From the NCBI RefSeq assembly GCF_021233415.1, contig NZ_CP089466.1, forward strand, positions 1,984,001 through 2,048,000: 64,000 nt of DNA. The letters are read 5' to 3'. The notes under the pieces were generated by a model. It was not told the DNA's origin. It saw nothing but the letters and a program-made list of their open reading frames with translations, and did no database searches. The stretch comes from Halobacterium litoreum. GTDB taxonomy: Archaea > Halobacteriota > Halobacteria > Halobacteriales > Halobacteriaceae. The stretch's first letter is position 1. Each line of letters opens with the position of its first letter. Shown here one piece after another: positions 34,348 to 42,149 of the stretch. The translations under genes were made by a program, and so were the position numbers.

Positions 34348-35428
34348 GGAGGGCTCCGAGCCGGAGGCGACGGAGCCCTCCGAAAAGCCGAGCGGCGAGC
34401 GCAGTGAGCCGCGAGGCAGTGAGGGCGGCGCGGACGAGCGAAGCGAGTCCGCCGACGCGGACCGAGACGACGGCCTGCGCGCGGACGGCGGCGACGTACC
34501 GCTGGACATCACCGGACACGAAGAGCGGAAAGAAGAGCGCGAGGGCGAGAGCGACGCGAAGCAGAACGGGGCTGTAGACGGCGAGTCGCTGCTGGCGGAC
34601 GCGCCCGCCGACCCGGAGCCGGACCCCGAGGACGACGAGGTGGAGCCGGTCGAACTGCTCGTCCAACTGGCGAAGGACGGCGAGATAGAGCCGTGGGACA
34701 TCGACATCGTGGCGGTGACGGACAAGTTCCTCGAAGCGATGGACGAGGCGGACCTGCGGACGTCGGGGCGGGCGCTGTTCTACGCGAGCGTCCTGCTGCG
34801 GATGAAGAGCGACGCGATGCTGGACGACGGCGACGACGAACCCGAGGAGGAGGCAGTCGACGACCGACCGCCGTGGGAGGCGCCGCCGGACGCCGAGGGC
34901 GGCGCACCCGCCTACGACCCGGTGAACGCGCTGGAGGCGGAGATGGACCGCCGCCTCGACCGCAAGCACGCCCGCGGGAACCCGGAGACGCTGGACGAAC
35001 TGGTGCGTGACCTCCGGGAGGCCGAGCGCGGGTCGTGGTGGAAGGAGTCCCGCGAGTACGACACCTCCGACTCGCCGCAGGGGTTCCGTCGGGGCGTCCA
35101 GGAACTGGACTACCACTCGGGGGACGACCTGCGGATGGACGACGAACCGACCGAGGCCGAGGCCCTCGGCACCGCCCACGAGGAGGACATCGAGGCGACC
35201 ATCGAGGACGTGGAGGGCGCGCTCGACGACCAGTACGGCGCGGGCCGCACGGAAGTCCTCTACGAGGAGGTGGCCGACGCCGGCCCGTCGCGCGTCCAGA
35301 CGTTCCTCGCGTTGCTGTTTCTCGCGCACCGCGGCGCGGTGACGCTCGAACAGGACGACCTGTTCGGCGACCTCTGGGTGTGTGACCCGGACGCCGCGGC
35401 CACCGAAGAACCGGCGACGGCCGACTGA
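34340..35428 (+). CDS. scpA: Segregation and condensation protein A (kleisin)
   Basis: The 362-residue kleisin has its family core beginning near residue 52 (VPLDITGHEERKEE) and continuing VEPVELLVQLAKDGEIEPWDIDIVAVTDKFLEAM, the N-terminal helix that binds the SMC neck. The C-terminal winged helix (RTEVLYEEVADAGPSRVQTFLALLFLAHRGAVTLEQDDLFGDLWV) binds the SMC head. The first 50 residues (REGSEPEATEPSEKPSGERSEP and so on) are unlike the family and are encoded by hairpin-rich repeat-like DNA. The ATG at 34340 overlaps the smc stop. A later start near GTA/GAC 34490 cannot be excluded, but there is no good ATG there. Confidence 0.92.
   Translation: MIREGSEPEATEPSEKPSGERSEPRGSEGGADERSESADADRDDGLRADGGDVPLDITGHEERKEEREGESDAKQNGAVDGESLLADAPADPEPDPEDDEVEPVELLVQLAKDGEIEPWDIDIVAVTDKFLEAMDEADLRTSGRALFYASVLLRMKSDAMLDDGDDEPEEEAVDDRPPWEAPPDAEGGAPAYDPVNALEAEMDRRLDRKHARGNPETLDELVRDLREAERGSWWKESREYDTSDSPQGFRRGVQELDYHSGDDLRMDDEPTEAEALGTAHEEDIEATIEDVEGALDDQYGAGRTEVLYEEVADAGPSRVQTFLALLFLAHRGAVTLEQDDLFGDLWVCDPDAAATEEPATAD
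34348..34452 (+). repeat. Hairpin-rich repeat-like DNA translated as the ScpA N-terminus
   Basis: Immediately after the smc stop, arms ggagggctccg (34348-34358) and cggagccctcc (34371-34381) form a perfect 11-bp stem. Further pairs follow, including gcggac (34430-34435) and gtccgc (34447-34452). The bases acgagcgaagcgagt (34434-34448) also occur in the E1 element near 62.13 kb. The segment reads in frame as a Ser/Glu/Arg-rich (RSEP, RSES) peptide. Confidence 0.55.
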
Positions 35429-35490
35429 CGCTCGCGACGCGGACGGCGCGAGTATCGAGGCTTCGAGAATCGAGGCGGAAATGCGAGCGA

Positions 35491-36201
35491 CTAGAACTGG
35501 AACCAGTCAGTGACGCGGCCGGAGTCGTGGAGCCGCCAGCGCTGGCGAGCGGCGCCCGCGCCCGCCGCTTCGATGGTGAGCGTCGCGTCGAACAGCGGTT
35601 CGAACGTCGCGAGCACGTCGTCGTCGACGTTCGCGGAGACGTGTGCGTGCCCCATCCCGTTCACGTCGCGGACGGCGCCCGTGAGCAGGTGGAGGAAGCG
35701 AAAGAGGCGTTCCTCGGAGGCGTCGTCGCCGGCGGCGTCGAGGAACGGGTCGAGGCCGTCGAGGCAGAGGCGGACTTCGCCGGGGCCGTCGGCGCCCGCG
35801 GCGACCCGGTCGAGCGCGCGGTCGGTCGCGTCGAACAGCGTCTCGTAGTCGGTGAGGGAGTCGACGCCCTCGTACCAGTCGTCGTCGGTCTGGAACGGCG
35901 TGGGCGTCGGGCCGGCTGTCGACGGCGTGGCCGACGCGACGCTCCGCGTGTCGGGCGTGGCGTCCACGACGGCGAACGAGCCGGCGTCCGTGCGGCGGGG
36001 GCGGTGTCGGTCGAGGACCGTGTCGACGTCGGAGGCTGTCGTCAGGAAGACGTGGTGGCGGTCGAGTTCGGGTGCGCCGAGCAGGCGCTCGCAGGCGGGG
36101 TCGCGGCCGCGCGCGTCGCTTCGCACGAGGACGTTACAGCCGCCGCGTTTCAACTCGGCGAGTTCGTTCGAGAACGCCTCCGCGTCGATACGACCACCCA
36201 T
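35491..36201 (-). CDS. DUF7504-like RecA-superfamily-type protein
   Basis: The 236-residue protein has alternating strand/helix architecture like KaiC/RecA-type domains: NVLVRSDARGRDPACERLLG, FAVVDATPDT, VRLCLDGLDPFLDAAGDDASEERLFRFLHLLTGAVRDVNGMGHAHV and a terminal VTDWFQF. No intact P-loop is visible. I recognise it as a haloarchaeal family (DUF7504-like) often placed near signalling genes, with no known function. A TATA-like gtaaat (minus strand, about 36229-36237) precedes it. It lies 86 bp downstream of mtnP on the same strand. Confidence 0.72.
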   Translation of the reverse strand: MGGRIDAEAFSNELAELKRGGCNVLVRSDARGRDPACERLLGAPELDRHHVFLTTASDVDTVLDRHRPRRTDAGSFAVVDATPDTRSVASATPSTAGPTPTPFQTDDDWYEGVDSLTDYETLFDATDRALDRVAAGADGPGEVRLCLDGLDPFLDAAGDDASEERLFRFLHLLTGAVRDVNGMGHAHVSANVDDDVLATFEPLFDATLTIEAAGAGAARQRWRLHDSGRVTDWFQF

Positions 36202-36287
36202 AGTCTACCGTAACCAACGGGGCAACGGTATTTACATTTTTGCCTCTCGGGCGCGAATCTTAGGTCGGTGGCGCGTCCTAGAAACGT

Positions 36288-37142
36288 TCAGAGGTAGTCG
36301 CCGAGCAGGACGTCGACTCGCTCGCGGGTCTCCTCGGGGATGGCCTCGGTCGGCGTGTTCACGGTGCCTTCGAGGCTGTGCCCGCAGTCGCAGTCGCGCT
36401 CGTCGGGCAGCGTCTCGATGGCGTGCTCGACGGTCCGCTTGATGGCGGTCTCGTTGGCGGCGGCGTTCTCTAGGACCTCTTCGAGCGTGACCTCGCTGTC
36501 TTCCTTCCAGACGTCGTAGTCGGTGACGCCCGCGACGGTGGCGTAACACATCTCGGCTTCGCGCGCGAGTTTCGCCTCCGGGATGGCGGTCATCCCGACG
36601 AGGTCCCAGCCCTGGGCCTTGTAGAACTCCGACTCGGCGCGCGTCGAGTACTGCGGCCCCTCGATGCAGACGTAGGTGCCGCCCTCCTGCGTTTCCGCGT
36701 CGGTGGCGTCCTCGGCGGACTCGTGGAGGTGCTCGACCATGTGCGGGCAGTACGGGTCCGCGAACGGCTGGTGGACGACCACGCCGTCGCCGAAGAACGT
36801 CGAGTCGCGGTGTTTCGTGCGGTCGAAAATCTGGTCCGGAACGACCAGCGTCTGGGGCGGCAGGTCCTCCTTGAGGCTGCCCACCGCGTTCGACGCGAGG
36901 ATGCGCTCGACGCCGAGTTGCTTGAGCGCGTAGATGTTCGCCTTGTACGGGAGATTCGTCGGGGAGCGCTGGTGGTCCTCGCCGTGTCGCGGCAGGAACG
37001 CCACCTCGGTGCCGGTGTCGCCGAACTCGCCGACCGTCACGGGCGCGCTCGGGTCACCGTACGGCGTCGTCACTTCTTCCTCGCGCACGTCGTTCAGCGG
37101 GAGCGCCTCGTAGATACCGGAACCGCCGATGAAGCCGATCAT
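36288..37142 (-). CDS. mtnP: S-methyl-5'-thioadenosine phosphorylase
   Basis: The 284-residue purine phosphorylase has GFIGGSGIYEALPL (phosphate site), FLPRHGEDHQRSPTNLPYKANIYALK, SNAVGSLKEDLPPQTLVVPDQIFDRTKHR, CIEGPQYSTRAES (substrate Glu/Ser) and MTAIPEAKLAREAEMCYATVAGVTDYD in family order. It splits methylthioadenosine into adenine and methylthioribose-1-phosphate, feeding purine and methionine salvage. The phosphoribosyltransferase gene ends 66 bp upstream on the same strand, and a TATA-like box (minus strand, about 37167-37174) gives mtnP its own promoter. Confidence 0.95.
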   Translation of the reverse strand: MIGFIGGSGIYEALPLNDVREEEVTTPYGDPSAPVTVGEFGDTGTEVAFLPRHGEDHQRSPTNLPYKANIYALKQLGVERILASNAVGSLKEDLPPQTLVVPDQIFDRTKHRDSTFFGDGVVVHQPFADPYCPHMVEHLHESAEDATDAETQEGGTYVCIEGPQYSTRAESEFYKAQGWDLVGMTAIPEAKLAREAEMCYATVAGVTDYDVWKEDSEVTLEEVLENAAANETAIKRTVEHAIETLPDERDCDCGHSLEGTVNTPTEAIPEETRERVDVLLGDYL

Positions 37143-37208
37143 ACCCCGGAGGTGGAGGCGGACGCACCTAAACGATGCGCTACGACGCGGCGCCCTCGTC
37201 GGCCGCCG

Positions 37209-37910
37209 CTAGTCGTCGACGCGCAGCTTCCACTCGGCGTCCCCGGCTTTCACGAGGACGTCGCGGCGCACCATCTCCTCGAGGACTTCGTCGAGGCGGT
37301 CGGGTTGGGCTATCTCCATCTCGATGCGTTCGACGTCGTGGTAGTCGGCGAGCAGGTGGCGCAGTTCCTCTTTCGTGTACGGGCCGTCGCCGTCCGTCTC
37401 CATCACGCCCGAAATGATGTCCACCATGTCCTCGATGAAGTTCCACGGATAGACGACCCACGCCCACTGGTCGAGGCGTTCGCCGACGAAGTCGGGTTCG
37501 AACTCGCTCGTCTGGAGGAGTTGGAGCGTCGCGGTCCGAATCTCGTTGGCGTTCCGGTCGGCGACGTACTCGTGGGCGTGCTCGATGGAGCCGCCGGTGT
37601 CGGCGATGTCGTCGATGATGAGGACGTCCTTGTCCTCGACGGAACCCTCCGGCATCGGATACCGGACTTCGGGTTCGTTTGATTTCTCGGCGGTGCCGAC
37701 GTAGTGTTCCATCTTCAGGCTGGTGAGGTCGTTCAGACCGAGGAAGTCACACATACAGCGGCCCGCGAACCAGCCGCCGCGGGCGAGCGCGACGACCACG
37801 TCGGGCTCGAACTCGTCGGCCTTGACCTGGTCGCTCACGTCGCGGCAGAGTCCGTAGATGTACTCCCAGTTGGTGATAGTACACTTGAAGTCGTCCGGGA
37901 GGTCACTCAT
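37209..37910 (-). CDS. Phosphoribosyltransferase (purine salvage type)
   Basis: The 233-residue protein has PRTase fold signatures: VVVALARGGWFAGRCMCDFLGL, LKMEHYVGT, and the PRPP loop VLIIDDIADTGGS. A C-terminal winged-helix-like extension (PYTKEELRHLLADYHDVERIEMEIAQ) is unusual for simple salvage enzymes and is typical of the haloarchaeal HGPRT/XPRT-like family. Next to mtnP it probably recycles a free base to a nucleotide. The base specificity is not readable, and a regulatory role is possible. Confidence 0.85.
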   Translation of the reverse strand: MSDLPDDFKCTITNWEYIYGLCRDVSDQVKADEFEPDVVVALARGGWFAGRCMCDFLGLNDLTSLKMEHYVGTAEKSNEPEVRYPMPEGSVEDKDVLIIDDIADTGGSIEHAHEYVADRNANEIRTATLQLLQTSEFEPDFVGERLDQWAWVVYPWNFIEDMVDIISGVMETDGDGPYTKEELRHLLADYHDVERIEMEIAQPDRLDEVLEEMVRRDVLVKAGDAEWKLRVDD

Positions 37911-38015
37911 TGCGTGTTGGGAGTCGCGCGCGTCGACACTTAACGGTTTACAGGCGCTCTCGCGGCGCGGGACCGCGACCGGGGTTTCCTTGTGCTGGCC
38001 CGCGTAGCCACTGCC

Positions 38016-39377
38016 ATGCGACCCCCGACTCGCCGCGACGCCCTCCGACTCGCCGCCGGCGGCCTCGTCGCGCTCGCCGGCTGTTCGTCGAACGACGGCG
38101 GCGACACGACGACCGAGACGACGGAGCAGACGACCACCACCGAGCGGGCGACGACCACCCAGACGACGACCGCGCCGGACGCCCAGCGCGAGACCGCGGT
38201 CCGCATCGTCACTCTGCTCGCGGACGGCGACTACGAGACGGCCCACGGCCTGCTCGCGCCGAGCGTGCGCGAGCAGTTGTCGGTGAGCGGCCTCCGGCAG
38301 GCGTGGGAGCAGACGACCGGTGAGTACGGCCGGTTCTCCGGGGTTTCGGGCGTCGAGCGCACGACCGCGCAGGGGTACGACGTGCTGGTGGTGCGCGCGA
38401 CCTTCGAGGCGGGCGTGCTGTCGGTGCCGGTGACGTTCGACGGCGGTTCCGTCGTCGGTCTCCGGTTCGTGCCGCCGGAGTCGGCGTACTCGCCGCCCGC
38501 GTACGCCGACCAGTCGGCGTTCTCCGAGACGGACCTCGCGCTGTCGTCGCCGGCCTGCGAGTTGGGCGCGACGCTCACGACGCCCGCCGACGGCGCCGAC
38601 GTGGGCGTCGTCCTCGTCCACGGCTCCGGGCCGAACGACCGCGACGAGACCATCGGCCCGAACAAGCCCCTGAAGGACCTCGCGTGGGGGCTGGCGTCGG
38701 AGGGCGTCGCCGCCCTGCGGTACGACAAGCGCACGTACGCCTGCGACGCGGCGACCAGCGAACTCGGCTTTGGCGCGCTCGTCACCGACGACGCGCTCAC
38801 CGCGCTCTCGCGCCTTCGTTCCGAGACGGACGTGAGCGAGACGGCGGTCGTCGGGCACAGCCTCGGCGCGTACGCCGCGCCTCGAATCGCCGAACTCGAC
38901 GGCGACGCGTCGGCGTTCCTGCTCGCCGCGCCCTCGCGCCCGCTGTACGCAATCGTCCCCGACCAAGTGCGGTACCTCGCGAACCTCGACGGGAGCGTCA
39001 CCGACGCGGAGCGCGCGCAAATCGACGCCGTCGAGTCGACGGCCGACCGCCTCGCGGCGGGGAACTACGAACAGGGCGGGTTCGCGTGGAGCGCGTCGTT
39101 CTGGCGGGACGTCGCCGGCTACGACCCCGTGGCGGCCGCGACCGAACTGGACGCCGCGGTGTACGCCCTGCAGGGCGGCCGCGACTATCAGGTGAGTCCG
39201 ACCGAGGACTTCCCGGCGTGGCAGGAGGCCCTGTCGAACGACCGCACGCGGCTGTACGACGACCTGAACCACCTGTTCATGCCGGGGGAGGGCCAGCCGA
39301 ACCCGAGCGAGTACTTCCGCCCGGGGAACGTCGCCGAGTCCGTAATCGCGGACCTCGCCGGCTGGCTGACCGCGTGA
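38016..39377 (+). CDS. Tat-exported alpha/beta hydrolase lipoprotein with DUF3887-like domain
   Basis: The 453-residue protein starts with a Tat lipoprotein signal (TRRDALRLAAGGLVALAGC), followed by a Thr-rich spacer. A cone-shaped DUF3887-like domain (residues about 55-150) comes next, then an alpha/beta hydrolase: VVLVHGSGPNDRDET (oxyanion region), LRYDKRTYACD and VVGHSLGAYAAPRI with the nucleophile Ser, and a late DLNHLF His. It probably acts outside the cell as an esterase or acyl-peptidase. The start at 38016 is preferred over the in-frame ATG at 37992 because it puts the RR motif near the N-terminus. Confidence 0.88.
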   Translation: MRPPTRRDALRLAAGGLVALAGCSSNDGGDTTTETTEQTTTTERATTTQTTTAPDAQRETAVRIVTLLADGDYETAHGLLAPSVREQLSVSGLRQAWEQTTGEYGRFSGVSGVERTTAQGYDVLVVRATFEAGVLSVPVTFDGGSVVGLRFVPPESAYSPPAYADQSAFSETDLALSSPACELGATLTTPADGADVGVVLVHGSGPNDRDETIGPNKPLKDLAWGLASEGVAALRYDKRTYACDAATSELGFGALVTDDALTALSRLRSETDVSETAVVGHSLGAYAAPRIAELDGDASAFLLAAPSRPLYAIVPDQVRYLANLDGSVTDAERAQIDAVESTADRLAAGNYEQGGFAWSASFWRDVAGYDPVAAATELDAAVYALQGGRDYQVSPTEDFPAWQEALSNDRTRLYDDLNHLFMPGEGQPNPSEYFRPGNVAESVIADLAGWLTA

Positions 39378-39418
39378 CAGGGCGAATCGTTTTGTAGCGC
39401 TGTCACGACTCCCTAGGT

Positions 39419-40291
39419 ATGTTCGACGCGATACTGTTCCCCACCGACGGGAGCGACGGCGCGGACGCCGCACTCGACTTCGTCCTGGACGTGGCGGTCG
39501 CCCACGACGCGACCCTGCACCTGTTGAGCGTCGCGGACACCTCCCGCAGCGCGGTCGAACAGCAGGCCGAGGTCGTCGAGACGCTGGAGTCGAACGCCGA
39601 GCGCGTGGTGGCGGACGCGGCCGAGCAAGCGCGCGAACGCGGCATCGACGCGACTGCGGAAGTGCGGGCGGGCGCCCCGCACAGCGCCATCTGCGACTAC
39701 GCGACGGACGCCGGCGTGGACGTGGTGGTGATGCCGACGCGCGGGCGGCGCGGCCTCGAGCGGTTCCTGCTCGGGTCGACGACGGAGCGCGTCGTCAGGC
39801 GCTCGGACGTCCCGGTGTTGACGCTCCGCCCGGACGCCGGCGACGCAGACTACCCGTTCGAGTCGGTGCTGGTGGCGACCGACGGGAGCGACGGCGCGGA
39901 CGCCGCCCTCGACCGGGGCGTCGCGGTGGCGGACGCCGAGGACGCGGCGCTCCACTTGCTGTCGGTCGTGAACGTGACGAGTCTCGGCGCCGACGTGCGA
40001 AGCGACATCGCGGTGGACGCCCTCGAACAGAGCGCGAACGTGATTCTCGACGACGCCGCGGCGCGCGCGAACGGCGCGGGCGTCGACCCGGCGACCCGCG
40101 AGGTGGCGTTCGGTTCGTCGGTCCACCGCGCGATTCTGGACTTCGTCGACGAGCGCGACGCGGACCTGGTGGTCGTCGGAACGCACGGCCGCACCGGGTT
40201 CGACCGGTACGTCCTCGGGAGCGTCGCGGAGTACCTCGTGCGCACCTCGCCGGTGCCCGTGTTGACGGTGCGGGCGCCCGAGACCGAGTGA
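39419..40291 (+). CDS. Universal stress protein, two tandem UspA domains
   Basis: The 290-residue protein consists of two UspA domains (residues 1-140 and 147-286), each opening (F)DAILFPTDGSDGADAALD / FESVLVATDGSDGADAALD and closing with the nucleotide-binding motif (PTRGRRGLERFLLGSTTERV and GTHGRTGFDRYVLGSVAEYLV). Both halves retain the Gly pattern of ATP-binding Usp proteins. It is a cytosolic stress-related protein. The TATA-like gttttgt at 39388-39395 is about 27 nt before the ATG. Confidence 0.93.
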   Translation: MFDAILFPTDGSDGADAALDFVLDVAVAHDATLHLLSVADTSRSAVEQQAEVVETLESNAERVVADAAEQARERGIDATAEVRAGAPHSAICDYATDAGVDVVVMPTRGRRGLERFLLGSTTERVVRRSDVPVLTLRPDAGDADYPFESVLVATDGSDGADAALDRGVAVADAEDAALHLLSVVNVTSLGADVRSDIAVDALEQSANVILDDAAARANGAGVDPATREVAFGSSVHRAILDFVDERDADLVVVGTHGRTGFDRYVLGSVAEYLVRTSPVPVLTVRAPETE

Positions 40292-40344
40292 CAGAGTAGT
40301 TACTTTTCCGACATCTTATGCGGCCGGCCGCCGACTGAACGGAC

Positions 40345-40632
40345 ATGGGCGAACTCGAAACCGAAATCGAGACGACGCGCACAGAGGCCGCGAGACACCT
40401 CCGAGCGCTCGCCGACCAACTCGACGCTGACGGCGACGTCTCGTTGACAGTCGGCGACCGACAGGTCACCCTCGACCCCACCGAGCCGGTGACGTTCAAG
40501 GTGGAAGGCGAGTCCGACTACAGCGAGGGCGACGCGCGGGCGAAACAGAGCATCGAGGTCGAGTTGGTCTGGTGGCGCGACGTCGACAGCGCCGAGGCCG
40601 CGCGCCTCGACGTCGAACCCGCGGGGGAGTAA
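40345..40632 (+). CDS. Amphi-Trp domain protein
   Basis: The 95-residue protein has the amphi-Trp pattern, with an N-terminal helix (ETEIETTRTEAARHLRALADQL) and a beta segment (DVSLTVGDRQVTLDPTEPVTFKVEGES) ending IEVELVWWRD with the paired tryptophans. Function is unknown. Such small proteins are common in halophiles. It is 53 bp after the Usp gene and probably transcribed with or near it. Confidence 0.85.
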   Translation: MGELETEIETTRTEAARHLRALADQLDADGDVSLTVGDRQVTLDPTEPVTFKVEGESDYSEGDARAKQSIEVELVWWRDVDSAEAARLDVEPAGE

Positions 40633-40701
40633 CCGCGGCCGCGCGACGGGCGTCGGTACCGGAGGAAAACACGCAACACGGAGGACCGACAATCGGGGCG
40701 C

Positions 40702-41610
40702 ATGACAGAGACGCGGGCGCTGCTGGTGGACGCGTTCACCGACGAGCCGTGTGCGGGGAACGCGGCGGGCGTCGTGCCGGACGCCGACGACCTGACCGAC
40801 GACCAGATGCAGGCCATCGCCGCCGAACTGGGCGCCAGCGAGACGGCGTTCGTCCGGGAGAGCGAGGACGCCGACCGCCGGATTCGGTACTTCACGCCGA
40901 CGACGGAAATCGACCTCTGCGGGCACGCGACGATTGCGAGCCACGCCCACCTGTTCGCGGACGGCGCAATCGACGCGGGCGAACACACCCTCGAAACGAA
41001 CGCCGGCACGCTCGACGTCGAGATAGCGGACGACGGGACGGTGTGGATGACGCAGAACGCCCCCGAGATTCGCGAGGTGGACGTCTCCTACGAGCGCGTC
41101 GCCGAGGCGACGGGGACGGACGTGGCGGCGCTCCGCGGCGCGAGCGACGACCTGCCGCTTGCCGTCGCTGACACCGGCCTGCCGTTCCTCGTGGCGCCAA
41201 TCACGTACCTCTCGGACCTGGGGGACGCCGACCCGGACTTCGACGCGGTCGAGGCGCTCGCCGACGAGGTGGGCGCGGCGGGCGTCTACGCGTTCTCCTT
41301 CGACGCGCTGGACGGCGACGCGACGATTCACGGGCGCGCGTGGGTGCCGGGCGCCGGCATCGACGAGGACCCCGTGACGGGGACGGCCAGCGGCGCGGCG
41401 GGCGCGTACCTCTGGCACTTCGACGCGTTCGGCGGCGACATGGCGGCGGAGATGGTGTTCGAGCAGGGCCACTTCGTGGACCGTCCGGGCCGCGTGCGCG
41501 TCCGGGCGGCGGACGGCGGCGCGCCGGCGGTCGGCGGCACCGCCGTGGAGACGTTCGACGGGACACTCCGGGTGCCAAAGCGAGAAGACGACGAGATTCT
41601 GGAGGGTTAG
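40702..41610 (+). CDS. PhzF family isomerase-like protein
   Basis: The 302-residue protein has the two-fold diaminopimelate epimerase-like fold: ALLVDAFTDEPCAGNAAGVVPDAD at the start, LGASETAFVRE (the conserved catalytic Glu), RYFTPTTEIDLCGHATIASAH, then RAWVPGAGIDEDPVTGTASGA. PhzF relatives isomerise aromatic or other secondary metabolites, and the substrate here is unknown. The stop shares TTAG with the convergent membrane-protein gene. Confidence 0.92.
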   Translation: MTETRALLVDAFTDEPCAGNAAGVVPDADDLTDDQMQAIAAELGASETAFVRESEDADRRIRYFTPTTEIDLCGHATIASHAHLFADGAIDAGEHTLETNAGTLDVEIADDGTVWMTQNAPEIREVDVSYERVAEATGTDVAALRGASDDLPLAVADTGLPFLVAPITYLSDLGDADPDFDAVEALADEVGAAGVYAFSFDALDGDATIHGRAWVPGAGIDEDPVTGTASGAAGAYLWHFDAFGGDMAAEMVFEQGHFVDRPGRVRVRAADGGAPAVGGTAVETFDGTLRVPKREDDEILEG

Positions 41611-42017
41611 TTCTCGGCTTCGCTGAAGTCGAAGGCGTCGTCGTCGCGGAGTTTCCGGAGTTCGCGGTTGACCGACTGGAGGTCCGTCTGCATGTCCGAG
41701 AGGCGGTCGTCGAGCACGCTCACGATGTCACTTTTCACGCGCTGGGTGTCGAACGTCTCGGCGAGCGCCTCCTCGTGGGCGGCGGTGAGCGTCTTGTACA
41801 GCGCCCACGCCTTCCCGAATCGGTAGACTGCGATGCCGACGACGGCGACGGCGATGCCGGGCGCCGCCGCCGAGACGAACGCGCCGACCGAGTCGGTGTC
41901 GAGGGCGGGTTCGGCGAGCATCGCGCCCGCCGCGGCGATGCCGAGGCCGACCACCGCGAACAGCGTCGTCACGGCGAAGTACTTGCCTGCGTGGACTGCG
42001 GAGCGTTTGGCGTCCAT
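41607..42017 (-). CDS. Hypothetical two-helix membrane protein with coiled-coil tail
   Basis: The 136-residue protein has two membrane helices (about residues 14-35 and 48-65) followed by a long amphipathic/coiled-coil segment (VLDDRLSDMQTDLQSVNRELRKL) and an acidic end. No recognised domain. It is divergent from ppsA and overlaps the PhzF stop by four bases. Confidence 0.7.
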   Translation of the reverse strand: MDAKRSAVHAGKYFAVTTLFAVVGLGIAAAGAMLAEPALDTDSVGAFVSAAAPGIAVAVVGIAVYRFGKAWALYKTLTAAHEEALAETFDTQRVKSDIVSVLDDRLSDMQTDLQSVNRELRKLRDDDAFDFSEAEN

Positions 42018-42068
42018 GCGCGGCCCGAGGGAAGCCGGCGGCTAAAATCCTCCGACGATATCGGCTTA

Positions 42069-42120
42069 CTCGAATCCGAGTTGCGATGTTTCGAGGCGTG
42101 TACCGTTCGCAATCTTCTTA
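42069..42120 (+). promoter_or_regulatory. Candidate ppsA control region with interleaved inverted repeats
   Basis: ctcgaa (42069-42074) pairs with ttcgag (42090-42095), and ttgcga (42081-42086) pairs with tcgcaa (42107-42112). Both lie just upstream of the TATA-like cttctta (42114-42120), which is about 32 nt before the ppsA ATG. These could be regulator sites. Short repeats are easy to find in GC-rich DNA, so support is modest. Confidence 0.35.
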
Positions 42121-42149
42121 TGCGCTATCTCGGACTATCTACGTGCCAC

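Noticed and set aside
35429-35490. Short imperfect repeats of atcgaggc after scpA
   Set aside because: Too short and irregular to call a terminator or repeat.
41340-42149. In-frame extension of ppsA by 270 codons upstream
   Set aside because: It overlaps the PhzF gene in another frame and the antisense membrane gene, and it has no PEP-synthase similarity.
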